From: Candidatus Palauibacter poriticola
GTDB taxonomy: Bacteria > Gemmatimonadota > Gemmatimonadetes > Palauibacterales > Palauibacteraceae
NCBI GenBank assembly: GCA_012270965.1
Contig: JAAXHJ010000067.1
Coordinates: forward strand, 16,205 to 80,204
Direction of reading: 5' to 3'
DNA length: 64,000 nucleotides
In this document: one piece after another, positions 8,977 to 18,082 of the stretch
How positions within the stretch are numbered: position 1 is the first letter of the stretch
Layout: every line of letters starts with the position of its first letter
Program-made: the position numbers and the translations under genes
The notes under the pieces: model-generated
What the model was told of the DNA's origin: nothing
The model's input: only the letters and a program-made list of their open reading frames with translations
The model's database searches: none

Positions 8977-10740
8977 ATGCGAGAACCATATGCGCGGGTC
9001 CGCCGACCGCTGACCGCCGGTCCGGGTGTCTTGGGCGCGCTCGTCGCGGCGGCGCTCACGACCGCGGCCTGCAGCGAATCGCCGCGGGAGCCCGCCGGTG
9101 CCGACGCTCCCTTCCGGGTCGGCGCGACGATCGACGTGGGGGCGGCCCCGCACGGGATCCGGTTCAGTCCGGACGGGGATACGGCCTGGGTGGCGTTGAG
9201 CGGCGAAGGCCGGATCGCGGTCGTGGATCTCTCCGAGTCCGCCGTCTTGGCGCGCTGGGACGCCGGGGACGCGCCGCTCGACCTCGCCCGAGTCGAAGGC
9301 GGCTGGCTGGTGAGCCAATTCCGGGATTCGACGCTCATACTGCTCGACGACGAGGGCCGGATCGTCCCCGGTGCCGTGTGGGGCGTCGGGGAGGGGCCGT
9401 CGCTGTTCACGCCCGGGACGGTGCGCGGAGAGACTTGGATCACGACCGAGTTCTCGGACCGGCTGTGGACGGTGGACACGCGCGAGGGCGCGCCGCAGGC
9501 GTTCCACGCCACCGGCGATCGTCCCTATCCCGCGGACGTGATGTGGGATGGATCCCACGCCTTCGTCCCCAACTTGGACGCGGGGTCGGTCTCCGTCATC
9601 GACCTTCTGAACGGCGAACTGGATGCCACGGTCGAAGCGTGTCCCGGCCCGCCGGGGGGCGCGCTCACGCCCGACCAGGTCACGTACATCGTCGCCTGCG
9701 GCGGATCCGACGAGGTGGCCTTCATCAACACCGCCTCCTTCGCGATTACGGGCCGGATCTCGGGGGGCATCGGCCCCCGGCCGTTCTCGGTTGCGGTGCC
9801 CGGCGATGGTCGCCACGCGCTGGTCAACAACGCGGGCGGGAACACCGTCTCCGTCGTCGACCTCGAGTCCCGCGCCGTCGTGCAGCGGCTGGAGGTCGGT
9901 GAGCAGCCCATCGTCCTCCGCGCGCACCCGGACGGCGAGCGCGTGTTCGTGGCGAACGAGATCTCGGGTACCCTGGTCGAACTGGCGCCGGCCCCGGCAG
10001 GGCCGGATTCACCCGCACCCTCCGGGGAGGAGGCGACGCTGAACGAGGTCGTCGTGCTCGGGATGATCCACTCGGGCCACGAGTCCAGCGCGACGTTCAG
10101 TCTGGAGGTCGTGCGAGATCTGGTGCGGGAGATCGATCCGGACTACTGGCTGACGGAGATCCCACCCAACCGCTGGGACCGGGCGTGGGCCGAGTTCGAA
10201 GCCACCGGGGCGGTCGAGGAGCCCCGGGTTCGCCGCTTCCCCGAGTACATGGAGGGACTCTTTCCCCTCTCCCGCGAATTGGACTTCGAGGTCATTCCGA
10301 CGGCGGGGTGGACCGAGCCGATGTCGGACTTTCGGGCAGCGTATCTGGACGCCTATTCCCGGGACCCGGAGCGGGCCGAGGGCTGGGCGGAATACCGCGC
10401 GGCGGCCGACGCTTCAGCCGAGGCGCTCGCCGCGGCCGCGGCGGACGACCCGCGCTGGATCCACACCGATGCCTACGACGAAGCCTACGACATCCGCATG
10501 AGTGCGTACGCCCGCCTGTTCGACGCGGAACTGGGCCCCGGAGGGTGGGAGGCGATCAACGCCTCCCACTGGGCCTACATCGAAGACGGGCTGGACCGGC
10601 ATCGAGGCGAGGGGGTCCGTTTCCTCCTCACCTACGGAGCGGGGCACAAGGGGCCCTTCCTGCGTGAACTCCGGAGGCGCGACGACATCGTGCTCTTGGA
10701 CGTGGGGCCGTTCCTCGACCGAGTGGCCGCCGCCCGCTAG
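8977..10740 (+). CDS. YVTN-type beta-propeller fused to a TraB/DUF5694-like C-terminal domain
   Basis: 587 residues. The N-terminus has a hydrophobic signal (LGALVAAALTTAAC) that may be a lipoprotein signal. Residues ~40-345 carry YVTN/NHL-like repeats such as HGIRFSPDGDTAWVALSGEG, GSVSVIDLLNGE and NTVSVVDLESRAVVQRLEVG. After an Ala/Pro linker near residue 345 a different domain begins with VVVLGMIHSGHESS and LTEIPPNRWD and ends with LTYGAGHKGPFLRELRRR. The conserved LGxxHSxH start and the GAGHKG end resemble the TraB/PrgY and DUF5694 superfamily; that match is from memory of motifs and is tentative. The gene begins 8 bp after the dipeptidase stop, so the two are probably co-transcribed. Confidence 0.65.
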   Translation: MREPYARVRRPLTAGPGVLGALVAAALTTAACSESPREPAGADAPFRVGATIDVGAAPHGIRFSPDGDTAWVALSGEGRIAVVDLSESAVLARWDAGDAPLDLARVEGGWLVSQFRDSTLILLDDEGRIVPGAVWGVGEGPSLFTPGTVRGETWITTEFSDRLWTVDTREGAPQAFHATGDRPYPADVMWDGSHAFVPNLDAGSVSVIDLLNGELDATVEACPGPPGGALTPDQVTYIVACGGSDEVAFINTASFAITGRISGGIGPRPFSVAVPGDGRHALVNNAGGNTVSVVDLESRAVVQRLEVGEQPIVLRAHPDGERVFVANEISGTLVELAPAPAGPDSPAPSGEEATLNEVVVLGMIHSGHESSATFSLEVVRDLVREIDPDYWLTEIPPNRWDRAWAEFEATGAVEEPRVRRFPEYMEGLFPLSRELDFEVIPTAGWTEPMSDFRAAYLDAYSRDPERAEGWAEYRAAADASAEALAAAAADDPRWIHTDAYDEAYDIRMSAYARLFDAELGPGGWEAINASHWAYIEDGLDRHRGEGVRFLLTYGAGHKGPFLRELRRRDDIVLLDVGPFLDRVAAAR

Positions 10741-10782
10741 CGCTAGCCGTGCGGTCGCCGCAATCGGCTGGAGCGGTACTCC

Positions 10783-12594
10783 CTAATCCCCGAGCAGGTC
10801 GAGGATGGCGGACTTCGAGATCAGCTCCGAGAAGACGTGCGGCTCGCCGCGCGGCCGGTAGAGCACGTAGAAGGGGATGCCGTAGCGGCCGAAGTCGGCG
10901 AGGTAGCGGCTGATCGAGTCGTCGCGCCGCGTCCAGTCGGCCCGCATCGCGATGACGCCGTGCTGCTCGAACGCCCCCGCGATCTCCTCGGTCTCCAGGA
11001 AGAGCGTTTCGTTGACCTTGCAGGTGAAGCACCAGTCCGCCGTCACGTCGACGAACACGTAGGTGCCCGCGGCCGCAAGTTCCTCGGCCCGCGCGCGATC
11101 AAAGGGTTGCCACGCGATCAAGCGGTCCTCCGGCGCGACGCCGATCGTCGAGGGACCCGCTTCGGACCGCCCCCCGGCCACGGTGGAGACGGCCACGACG
11201 GTCAGCCCCGCCGCGGCGACCCCGGCGAGGCGGCGCGCCGGCCGACCGCGTGCCGACCGGCCGGAGAACCACACCGCGAGGGCCACGGCCAGCAGCCCGA
11301 TCTCGAAAAAAGCCACGCGCGGTGCCGACACCAAGCCCGACATGACGAAGAGTAGCCACACGAGCGTCGCCGCGAGCAGGAAGCCCATCACGACGCGGAA
11401 GGTCGCCATCCACGGCCCCGGCCGCGGCAGCACGCGCCCCGCCGCCGGGAACGCCGCCAGGAGCAGGTATGGAGAGGCCATGCCGGTACCGATCGCCCCG
11501 AACATCGCGGCCGTCGTGCCGGAGTCCTGCGTGAGCGCGAAGCCGAGCGCGGTCCCCAGGAAGGGGGCGGAGCAGGGCGTCGCCATCAGCGTGGCGAAGA
11601 AGCCGGTCGCCAAGTGGCCCGCGAGCCCCTCGGATGGACTCGACGAGCCCACCTTCGCAAGCCTCCCCGGGAGATGGATCTCGAACAGCCCCCACATGTT
11701 GAGCGTGAAAAGAAGGATCACGACCGCGAGCGCCCCGACGAACACCGGCTCCTGGAACTGGATCCCCCAGCCCACCGCCACGCCGGCCGCGCGCGCCCCG
11801 ATCGCCGCCCCCGCCAGCAGCAGGAAGGAGAGGATGATGCCGGCCGCCGTGGCCAGCCCCCCCGCCGTGACGGCGCGCCGGCCCCCCTCGGCGCTCTTCA
11901 CCAGCCCGAACACCTTCAGCGACAGCACGGGAAGCACGCACGGCATCGCGTTCAGAATCAGCCCGCCCACGAACCCCAGGAGGACGAACCAGAGCAAGCC
12001 CCGTCCGGAGCCCCCGGCCTGAGTGCCCGGGCTGACCGTTGCGGCTGGTGCCGCCGCGAAGAACTCGGGGTTCGCGCCTTCACCTCCGGCGGCGATCGTC
12101 AGTCCCACCGTCGCCGGCGTCGTCACCGGCGCGAGACACATTTTGTCGTCGCACGCCTGGTAGGTGACGTTCGTCCGAATCGGGTACGTGCCGGCAGCCG
12201 CTCCCGGCGGCGTCGGCAGCGCGGTCCGGATGAAGATCTCGCCCTCGTACACGGAGATGGCGGTGGGCGCAAACTCGAAGCGCTTCATCTCGCCCGGGGG
12301 ATAGCGAGGCGTCTCCGGCACCGGCCAGTCGGGCGGCGCCTCGATGTCGATCTCCGTCGCGATCAGGTAGTCGTAGGTCGGCTCGTAGCTGTTCGTGTGC
12401 CAGCCGTCCTCGATCGTGAGGCGCACCGCGAGTTGCGCGGCCTCGCCGGCCAAGTAGGCGGTGCGGTCGAGGGCGACGGCGAGGTCCCCCTTCTCGAGAT
12501 CCAGCGCCCCCTGCGGGGGGAGCTGCGCCACCCCCGGGCCCGGGAGGAGGAATCCCGCGACCGCCGCCAGCAGCGCGGCGCGCGCCGGGCACAT
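10783..12594 (-). CDS. dsbD: Thiol:disulfide interchange protein DsbD family
   Basis: 603 residues. Start at 12594 follows GGAGG closely and gives the signal peptide MCPARAALLAAVAGFLLPG; an in-frame ATG at 12633 with AGGGGA is the alternative. Domains in order: periplasmic DsbD-alpha-like domain (~25-180) with the cysteine pair in YQACDDKMCLAP; a transmembrane electron-transfer domain with cysteines in NAMPCVLPVLSLKVFG and TPCSAPFLG; and a C-terminal thioredoxin domain with ADWCFTCKVNE. It passes electrons from cytoplasmic thioredoxin to periplasmic substrates. The ScsB subgroup is an alternative label. Convergent with the propeller fusion gene and divergent from doxX. Confidence 0.92.
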   Translation of the reverse strand: MCPARAALLAAVAGFLLPGPGVAQLPPQGALDLEKGDLAVALDRTAYLAGEAAQLAVRLTIEDGWHTNSYEPTYDYLIATEIDIEAPPDWPVPETPRYPPGEMKRFEFAPTAISVYEGEIFIRTALPTPPGAAAGTYPIRTNVTYQACDDKMCLAPVTTPATVGLTIAAGGEGANPEFFAAAPAATVSPGTQAGGSGRGLLWFVLLGFVGGLILNAMPCVLPVLSLKVFGLVKSAEGGRRAVTAGGLATAAGIILSFLLLAGAAIGARAAGVAVGWGIQFQEPVFVGALAVVILLFTLNMWGLFEIHLPGRLAKVGSSSPSEGLAGHLATGFFATLMATPCSAPFLGTALGFALTQDSGTTAAMFGAIGTGMASPYLLLAAFPAAGRVLPRPGPWMATFRVVMGFLLAATLVWLLFVMSGLVSAPRVAFFEIGLLAVALAVWFSGRSARGRPARRLAGVAAAGLTVVAVSTVAGGRSEAGPSTIGVAPEDRLIAWQPFDRARAEELAAAGTYVFVDVTADWCFTCKVNETLFLETEEIAGAFEQHGVIAMRADWTRRDDSISRYLADFGRYGIPFYVLYRPRGEPHVFSELISKSAILDLLGD

Positions 12595-12826
12595 TCCGCC
12601 TCCGTATGTTCTGCCTCTCGAACCGACCGCCATTCGTCCCGATCCCCTGAACTCGCGCTTCCGGACCACCCGGCGAAAAAACTTCCGACAAACCCGGCAG
12701 CAAATTAGCCTTCCGGCCCCCGCGTCAAAACACCCGCCCCGCCCATCGCGATTGACGCCAGCGAATGCGGCGGACCACTCTTGAAGGAAGGAGAAGCGTC
12801 CCGCGACACCGGAACCGGAGGCCGAC

Positions 12827-13234
12827 ATGAAGCGCTGGGGTCTGCTGCTGCTGAGAGTGAGCACGGGGTGGCTGCTGGTGATGTGGGGGATCGACAAGTT
12901 CGTGAACGTGGAGCACGGCCAGCGCGTGGCCGAGAGCTTCTATCTCGGGATCGGTTCGCAGGCGGTCGTCCAGAACGTGTTCGGCGGTCTGGAGATCCTC
13001 CTCGGCCTGCTCGTGGTGTTGGGCCTGTGGAGGAAGCGGGCGTACCCGGTGGCGTTCGCCGTCCTCTTCATCACGGCCCTCGCCGTGTGGAAGTCGATCC
13101 TCGATCCGTGGGGCTGGGTCCTCGACGGATCGCAGGTCCTCTTCTATCCCTCGATCATCATTTTGGCCGGGGCCATGGTCCTCTGGGGCACGATGGACGA
13201 GGACGAGCTGACGCTCGACGCCCGCATGGGCTGA
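12827..13234 (+). CDS. DoxX family membrane protein
   Basis: 135 residues, four predicted membrane helices. The start follows CGGAGG at good spacing. The N-terminal LLLRVSTGWLLVMWGIDKF segment matches the first helix of DoxX/SURF4-like proteins, and the second helix GGLEILLGLLVVLGLW is also typical. Function in most bacteria is unclear; proposals include redox or quinone-linked roles. A short acidic C-terminal tail (DEDELTLDARMG) follows. The spacer to dsbD (about 230 bp) holds both promoters. Its product may work near the DsbD pathway, but only proximity supports that. Confidence 0.85.
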   Translation: MKRWGLLLLRVSTGWLLVMWGIDKFVNVEHGQRVAESFYLGIGSQAVVQNVFGGLEILLGLLVVLGLWRKRAYPVAFAVLFITALAVWKSILDPWGWVLDGSQVLFYPSIIILAGAMVLWGTMDEDELTLDARMG

Positions 13235-13359
13235 GATCGGTCGAGGGTCGGCTGAAGCTCGATCGGGGGGTCGGCTGGAGGTCCGTCGAGGAGTCGGCCC
13301 GCGCACGGGCACCGGCATGATCCCCGTTGCTGAAGGGTCGGTCGAAGGTAAGCCGAGGG

Positions 13360-14895
13360 TTAGCCGTGCTCCGGCTCGGGCCGCCGGACCCGTCCGAGGC
13401 GCCACACTCCCACGCCGACCAAGATGGCCACGAGCGGCAGGCCGGCCGTTCCCGTGAGGACGATGAGAGAGGCCATCGCGAACGCGCCGCCGGCGGCGAT
13501 GAACCCCGTGAGGAGCCAGCCGCCCAGCACGACGAGGATGCCCGTCACGCGCTGGCCGGCGTCCGTCGCGCTCCACGTCCGGTCGCCCAGTGAGGCACCC
13601 ATCGCGGCCATGAAGGTGATGTAGGTCGTCGACAGAGGCAGCCGGTTGGCCGTGCCGATGGAGATGAGCAACGCAGCGACCGTAAGATTCACGCTCGCGC
13701 GCAGCAAGTCGTAGGGAGGATCCGAGGGATCGAGCGGTGGCGGTGCCGTGCGGCCCTCGACCCGCGCCCGGACGCCGCTCGGCGTCAGACGCCGCGCCAC
13801 GCGCAGGCCGGCGTGGCCCATCGTCGCGACGGCCGATCCGAGCAGGCTTGTCCGAAAGCGCTGCCGCGTGTGGGCTTGCGCGGCAAGCCGGATCTCCGTG
13901 TCCGTCACGCTCCGGGCCTTGCGGGACCGGATGAGCGCGGCGGTCATGATGACACCGGCCAGCAGCAGCGCCCACGGCGGCGTCGCGACCCGGCCGGAAA
14001 GGTCGATGCCGTCAACGAGCACCGCTTGGAAGGCGGCGACGGAGGGGCCGATGAAATTGACGAGGTCGTTCCCGGCGAAGGCCATGGACAGCGCCCCCGT
14101 TCCCGTGAGCACGATGGCCGCGATCACCTTCGTGGGACGGCGTCTGAACACGACTGCGAGCCCGCCGGACAATACGAAGACGCCCGCGAGGATCAGGCCG
14201 ATCCGGTCGCGAAGCACCGACATCGTCTCCTCGCCGAGGAGCGCCGCGCCCTGGAGACCCTTGTACACCACGAAATACGTCATCGCCGCGAACGAGGCGC
14301 CGGTCCAGAGCCAGCCCCAGCGCCGAAAGCTCGTTTCGAGGTCGAATCCGTACAGGACTCGCACGAGGAACATCACGACGGCCGCACTCAGAAACGCGGT
14401 GATCACGGAGAGGAAGATGGCCGAGTAGATGCCGAGTACGGGTCCGGTGTTGATCACGTCCAGCGCGCCGCCCAGACCCCCCGCGCCCGTCCAGAAGGCG
14501 ACCGCGATCGAGGCGCCCACGAGTTCCGACACGATCGACACGGTCGTGCTGGTCGGAAGCCCGAAGGTGTTGAAGAGGTCCAAGAGAAGGACGTCCGCCG
14601 CCATGACCCCGAGGTAGAGCGCGAGAATCGAGGTCAGGATCACCGTCCCCTGATCGTTGACGAAGAAGCTGGGGTCGAACACGCCCCGGCGGGCCACTTC
14701 CATGAGTCCGCTCGACGTGAAGGCGCCGAGGAGGATCCCGACCGTGGCGATGGTCATGATCACGCGCCGCCGGGCCACGCGAGACCCGAACGCCGAGTTG
14801 AGGAAGTTCACCGCATCGTTCGCGACCCCGACCCAGAGATCGAAGGTGGCAAGCCCGAGGATCAGAAGGAGGGCGGTGGTTTCGAATAAACTCAT
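13360..14895 (-). CDS. Inorganic phosphate transporter, PiT family
   Basis: 511 residues, about a dozen hydrophobic segments. The two inverted PiT signature repeats are present: VGVANDAVNFLNSAFGSRV near the N-terminus and AFAGNDLVNFIGPSVA in the middle, plus GLPTSTTVSIVSELVGA and RLPLSTTYITFMAAMGAS. These proteins move phosphate with Na+ or H+. A basic cytoplasmic linker (QRFRTSLLGSAVATMGHAG onward) separates the halves. The start at MSLFETTALL is chosen because upstream in-frame residues are not conserved-looking. A 13-bp inverted repeat brackets its 5' leader (14917-15065). No PhoU-like gene is adjacent. Confidence 0.92.
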   Translation of the reverse strand: MSLFETTALLLILGLATFDLWVGVANDAVNFLNSAFGSRVARRRVIMTIATVGILLGAFTSSGLMEVARRGVFDPSFFVNDQGTVILTSILALYLGVMAADVLLLDLFNTFGLPTSTTVSIVSELVGASIAVAFWTGAGGLGGALDVINTGPVLGIYSAIFLSVITAFLSAAVVMFLVRVLYGFDLETSFRRWGWLWTGASFAAMTYFVVYKGLQGAALLGEETMSVLRDRIGLILAGVFVLSGGLAVVFRRRPTKVIAAIVLTGTGALSMAFAGNDLVNFIGPSVAAFQAVLVDGIDLSGRVATPPWALLLAGVIMTAALIRSRKARSVTDTEIRLAAQAHTRQRFRTSLLGSAVATMGHAGLRVARRLTPSGVRARVEGRTAPPPLDPSDPPYDLLRASVNLTVAALLISIGTANRLPLSTTYITFMAAMGASLGDRTWSATDAGQRVTGILVVLGGWLLTGFIAAGGAFAMASLIVLTGTAGLPLVAILVGVGVWRLGRVRRPEPEHG

Positions 14896-14916
14896 CGATG
14901 TCGAGGTCCTGTCGGC

Positions 14917-15065
14917 GCTGACGTAACAGGGGATCAACGCCTGGCTGGGGCTGGTCTGGATCCGAAACGCCACCATGGCGACGTCACGCGGGCGGCACCT
15001 CTCAGCGCCAACCCTAGGGCCTTTCGGCGGGCGGGCAAGCGCCGTGACCAGACTGTTACGTCAGC
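14917..15065. repeat. Leader segment bounded by 13-bp perfect inverted repeats
   Basis: GCTGACGTAACAG at 14917-14929 and its exact reverse complement CTGTTACGTCAGC at 15053-15065 bracket about 150 bp that otherwise hold no gene. The right arm overlaps the stop of the small minus-strand gene at 15061; the left arm sits 22 bp upstream of the phosphate transporter start. Could be a MITE-like remnant, a large mRNA stem or two operator half-sites; the sequence alone does not decide. Confidence 0.55.
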
Positions 15066-15315
15066 GGCCCTCGGCCTCGCCTTCACTCAGGCGATCCGCC
15101 GGCTCCGGCGGCTCCCCGCCGCTTCGCTTCAGAAGCCATCGCGCCGTCTGGATGTGGGCTTCCCCCGACCGCTCGCCCAAATACTCGGCCGTTCGCATGG
15201 CCGCGATCTTCTCCGCCGCAGCGGCGGCCATCCCTTGAAGAGACTCCTGCGGCGCAGCGACCATGCGCTGCGTGGGAGCCCGGAATATACTCTCGTATTC
15301 GACCACGAGCGTCAT
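15061..15315 (-). CDS. Small helical hypothetical protein
   Basis: 84 residues, with an alanine-rich central helix (GMAAAAAEKIAAMRTAEYLG) and a charged tail. No family recognised, no signal peptide, no metal-binding motif. Divergent from the aminotransferase gene, with about 40 bp between starts, and upstream of the phosphate transporter on the same strand. Composition is more protein-like than random high-GC frames, but the ribosome binding site is weak. Confidence 0.4.
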   Translation of the reverse strand: MTLVVEYESIFRAPTQRMVAAPQESLQGMAAAAAEKIAAMRTAEYLGERSGEAHIQTARWLLKRSGGEPPEPADRLSEGEAEGR

Positions 15316-15355
15316 CCCGGTACGATGAACTTGACGGACGATGAAGGAGGAGCGG

Positions 15356-16477
15356 ATGCGGGTTCCCCCATTCCTGATGGAGCGGTGGCAGTCGACGTTC
15401 GAACACCGCGTGGATTACAACATATCCGAGAGCGGCGTGCATCCGCTCACCCTCTCGGAACTCCTGGACCTCATCGGCTTGGATCCGGCGGACGTTCACC
15501 TGGAGTACGGCCAGAGCGACGGTTCCGATCCGCTCAAGGCCGTGATCGCGGATCTGTACGCGGGGGCGGTTCCCAAGAACATCATTGCCACGACGGGCGG
15601 GGCCGAGGCGAACTACGTGGTCCTCTGGCGCCTCGTCTCCGCGGGAGATCGCGTGGTGGCGCTGGAGCCGACCTACGGCCAGACGCCGGGACTCGCGCGC
15701 GGGTTCGGCGCGGATGTCGTCTCGTGGCCGTTGAGGGAGGATCTCGGCTGGCAGCCCGAGCCGGGAAGCGCAGCCGACATCATCACGCCTGGGACGCGTC
15801 TCGTCATCGTCACCAACCCCAACAATCCGACGGGATCCGTCCTCACCGGCACCGCGATGGATGAGATCGTCGAGGCGGCGGAGGCGGCCGGGGCTTGGAT
15901 TCTGGCGGACGAGGTCTATATCGGGGCGGAGGTCGAGGGTCCGGAGACGCCGAGCTTCTGGGGCCGCTACGACCGGGTGATCGTGACGGGCTCGCTTTCG
16001 AAGGCCTACGCGCTTCCGGGGCTCCGGCTCGGCTGGATCACCGCGCCGGCCCACATGCACGAAGAGTTGTGGAGCCGGAAGGACTACACGACGATCACGC
16101 CGGCCACGCTCTCGGACATCGCGGCGCGCCGCGTCCTGAGCGCCGATGTGCGCCCCCGCGTCCTCGAGAGGACCCGCGCCATCATCCGCGCCAACCTCTC
16201 CCGCGTCACCCGCTGGCTCGACGACCGCGCGGACCTGTTTTCGTACTGGGCGCCGGATGCCGGCGCGATCTGCTACGTGCGCTACGGTCTCGACATCAAC
16301 TCGACCGAACTGGCGGAGCGACTGCGGGCCGAGAAGGGCGTCCTCCTCGTGCCGGGAGACCATTTTGGCATGGATCGATACCTGCGGATCGGCTTCGGAA
16401 ACCCGGCCGCGGAACTCGACGAGGCGCTCGACCGGGTGGCGGCCCTTCTCGAGGAGGCCTGCGTCGCCGTGGCGTGA
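15356..16477 (+). CDS. Class I/II pyridoxal-phosphate aminotransferase
   Basis: 373 residues. Start at MRVPPF because AAGGAGGAG lies 5-6 nt upstream; an ATG 15 nt earlier overlaps that site and would lack its own. Fold-type I landmarks: TTGGAEANY and VVALEPTYGQTPG in the cofactor-binding region, the VTNPNNPTG loop, the Asp of ILADEVYIGAEV, and the Schiff-base Lys in TGSLSKAYALPGLRLGW. C-terminal YLRIGFGNP holds the carboxylate-binding Arg. Substrate unclear; the short N-terminus resembles the aminotransferases annotated near capreomycidine synthase-like enzymes. The next gene starts 11 bp after its stop, so the pair is likely an operon. Confidence 0.88.
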   Translation: MRVPPFLMERWQSTFEHRVDYNISESGVHPLTLSELLDLIGLDPADVHLEYGQSDGSDPLKAVIADLYAGAVPKNIIATTGGAEANYVVLWRLVSAGDRVVALEPTYGQTPGLARGFGADVVSWPLREDLGWQPEPGSAADIITPGTRLVIVTNPNNPTGSVLTGTAMDEIVEAAEAAGAWILADEVYIGAEVEGPETPSFWGRYDRVIVTGSLSKAYALPGLRLGWITAPAHMHEELWSRKDYTTITPATLSDIAARRVLSADVRPRVLERTRAIIRANLSRVTRWLDDRADLFSYWAPDAGAICYVRYGLDINSTELAERLRAEKGVLLVPGDHFGMDRYLRIGFGNPAAELDEALDRVAALLEEACVAVA

Positions 16478-16487
16478 GGGTCGTACG

Positions 16488-18002
16488 GTGTCCGCGACGG
16501 TCGAGGTTGAGGTCAAGCTGACGGGAAGCCCCGGGGAGTTGTCCTCGGCTTTCGACGACTTGGGCGGGACGCGGCCGGTTCGTCGGCGACTCCTGACGGT
16601 CTACTACGACACCCCGGAGGGCCACCTCCGGCGCCGCGGTTGCGCCATCAGAATCCGGGGTCGGCGCGGCTCCCGGGAACTGACCCTGAAGAGGGACGAG
16701 GGGGATGGGCTGACCCGCGGCGAATGGACTTCAACCCTGCCGCCCGCGACCCGGGACGATGGAGTGCCGAGGCTCGAGGGGGCGCCGAAGCTCGATCAAC
16801 TCCCTCCCGAGGCCCCCGTCGACGATCTCGGGATCGCGGAGGCCGATGCGCTGAACCCCACCTTCCTCACGGACATCGAGCGCACGAAGAAGGAGATCCG
16901 GACAGGCGACGCCTTGGTCGAGGTGTCGCTGGACGCGGGACGGATCTTGGCCGGAGAACGTAAGGCGCGGGTAGCCGAACTGGAGTTGGAGCTGCTGAGC
17001 GGACCGGTGGGAGACATGCTGGCGGGTGCGCGCGCGCTCCTAAAGAAGCGTCGCCTCGCGGTCGGGACGCGCTCCAAGGCGGCGAGAGGCACCGACCTGC
17101 TGCTCGGCACCTCGCCGCCCGCGGTCCGGGCGACCCGAGTGAAACTCGATGCGGGGGATTCGATCGACGGTGCGCTCGCGAAGGTCGTCCGCGCGACGTC
17201 CAGCCAGGTGACCGGGAATCTCGCTCCGGTTCTGGAGGCCGGCGATCCCGAAGGCATCCATCAACTGCGGGTCTCCCTGCGGCGGCTGCGCTCGGCGCTG
17301 CTCTTCCTCAAGCCCCATCTCGGATCTCGCGCCGGCGCTCTGAACCGCGAGGCCCGGCGAGCGCTCAAGCGGTTGGGGCCGGCGCGCGACCTCGATGTCT
17401 TTCTGCTCGAGACGCTGCCTCCCGTGATCTACGCGAACCCGGGAGCCTCCTCGTTGCTGCGGCTTCGCGACGCCGCTCGGGAACGGCGGGACGCGGCCCG
17501 TGCATCGGCCCGAAGGTTGATCTTGGGCCGGCGGTTCAACCGGTTCGTCCTCGATCTGCTGTGGGTGGCGGAGGGCGGCGGACTCGTCGCGCGGGACGCC
17601 GGCGAGCCCCTCTCCACGACTGCGGAACGCAGGCTGAACGGGAGATACCGGAGCCTCATAAAGGTAGGGAGCGGCTTCGCTCACCTGAGCGAGCCGGAGC
17701 GCCACCGGGTCCGCATCGCCGTCAAGAAGCTCCGCTACGTCTGCGATTACTCGCGGAGCCTCTTCCCGGGGCCGGCGGTACGCGTCTATCTGGCCTGCCT
17801 CTCGACCCTGCAGGACGATCTCGGCCGCCTCAGCGACGCGTCCGTCGCCCGCGGGATCTCGCGAGAGCTGGCCGCGACCGATCCGTCCGCGGTCGAGGGA
17901 GCGTCGCGGGTCGGCGACTGGTACGATCGGTGGGCCCACGCGGCCGAGCCCGGATTGATCGAATCGTGGCGGAGCTTCGTCGCGGCGAAACCGTTCTGGT
18001 AG
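16488..18002 (+). CDS. CYTH-CHAD domain protein (inorganic triphosphatase-like)
   Basis: 504 residues from a GTG start with GAGG upstream. The N-terminal CYTH domain (~1-200) begins with EVEVKL, the ExExK hallmark of triphosphate tunnel metalloenzymes, followed by YYDTPEGHLRRRGCAIRIR and LTLKRDEGDG. The CHAD domain (~210-500) is helical, with conserved His and basic residues in IHQLRVSLRRLRSALLFLK and HRVRIAVKKLRYVCDYSR. CYTH-CHAD proteins hydrolyse inorganic triphosphate, and CHAD binds polyphosphate, so a role in polyphosphate/phosphate metabolism is plausible, in line with the phosphate transporter 1.6 kb away. Confidence 0.9.
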   Translation: MSATVEVEVKLTGSPGELSSAFDDLGGTRPVRRRLLTVYYDTPEGHLRRRGCAIRIRGRRGSRELTLKRDEGDGLTRGEWTSTLPPATRDDGVPRLEGAPKLDQLPPEAPVDDLGIAEADALNPTFLTDIERTKKEIRTGDALVEVSLDAGRILAGERKARVAELELELLSGPVGDMLAGARALLKKRRLAVGTRSKAARGTDLLLGTSPPAVRATRVKLDAGDSIDGALAKVVRATSSQVTGNLAPVLEAGDPEGIHQLRVSLRRLRSALLFLKPHLGSRAGALNREARRALKRLGPARDLDVFLLETLPPVIYANPGASSLLRLRDAARERRDAARASARRLILGRRFNRFVLDLLWVAEGGGLVARDAGEPLSTTAERRLNGRYRSLIKVGSGFAHLSEPERHRVRIAVKKLRYVCDYSRSLFPGPAVRVYLACLSTLQDDLGRLSDASVARGISRELAATDPSAVEGASRVGDWYDRWAHAAEPGLIESWRSFVAAKPFW

Positions 18003-18017
18003 CCTTTCCCCGGCAGG

Positions 18018-18071
18018 CCGTGACGGAACCCCGCGTCAGCGCCACTCGAACGCAGCGGGATTCCCGCTGCG
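18018..18071. repeat. Dispersed intergenic element with a 10-bp hairpin
   Basis: CCGTGACGGAACCCCGCG is followed by TCAGCGCC and then CGCAGCGGGA-T-TCCCGCTGCG (18051-18071), a perfect 10-bp inverted repeat between convergent genes that could act as a terminator, though no T-tract follows. The first half recurs, reversed, at 49790-49822 (CCGTGGCGAAACCCCGCG then TCAGCGCC), and CTCGAACGCAGCGGG recurs reversed at 49673-49690. Confidence 0.55.
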
Positions 18072-18082
18072 GCCCGCTCCCC

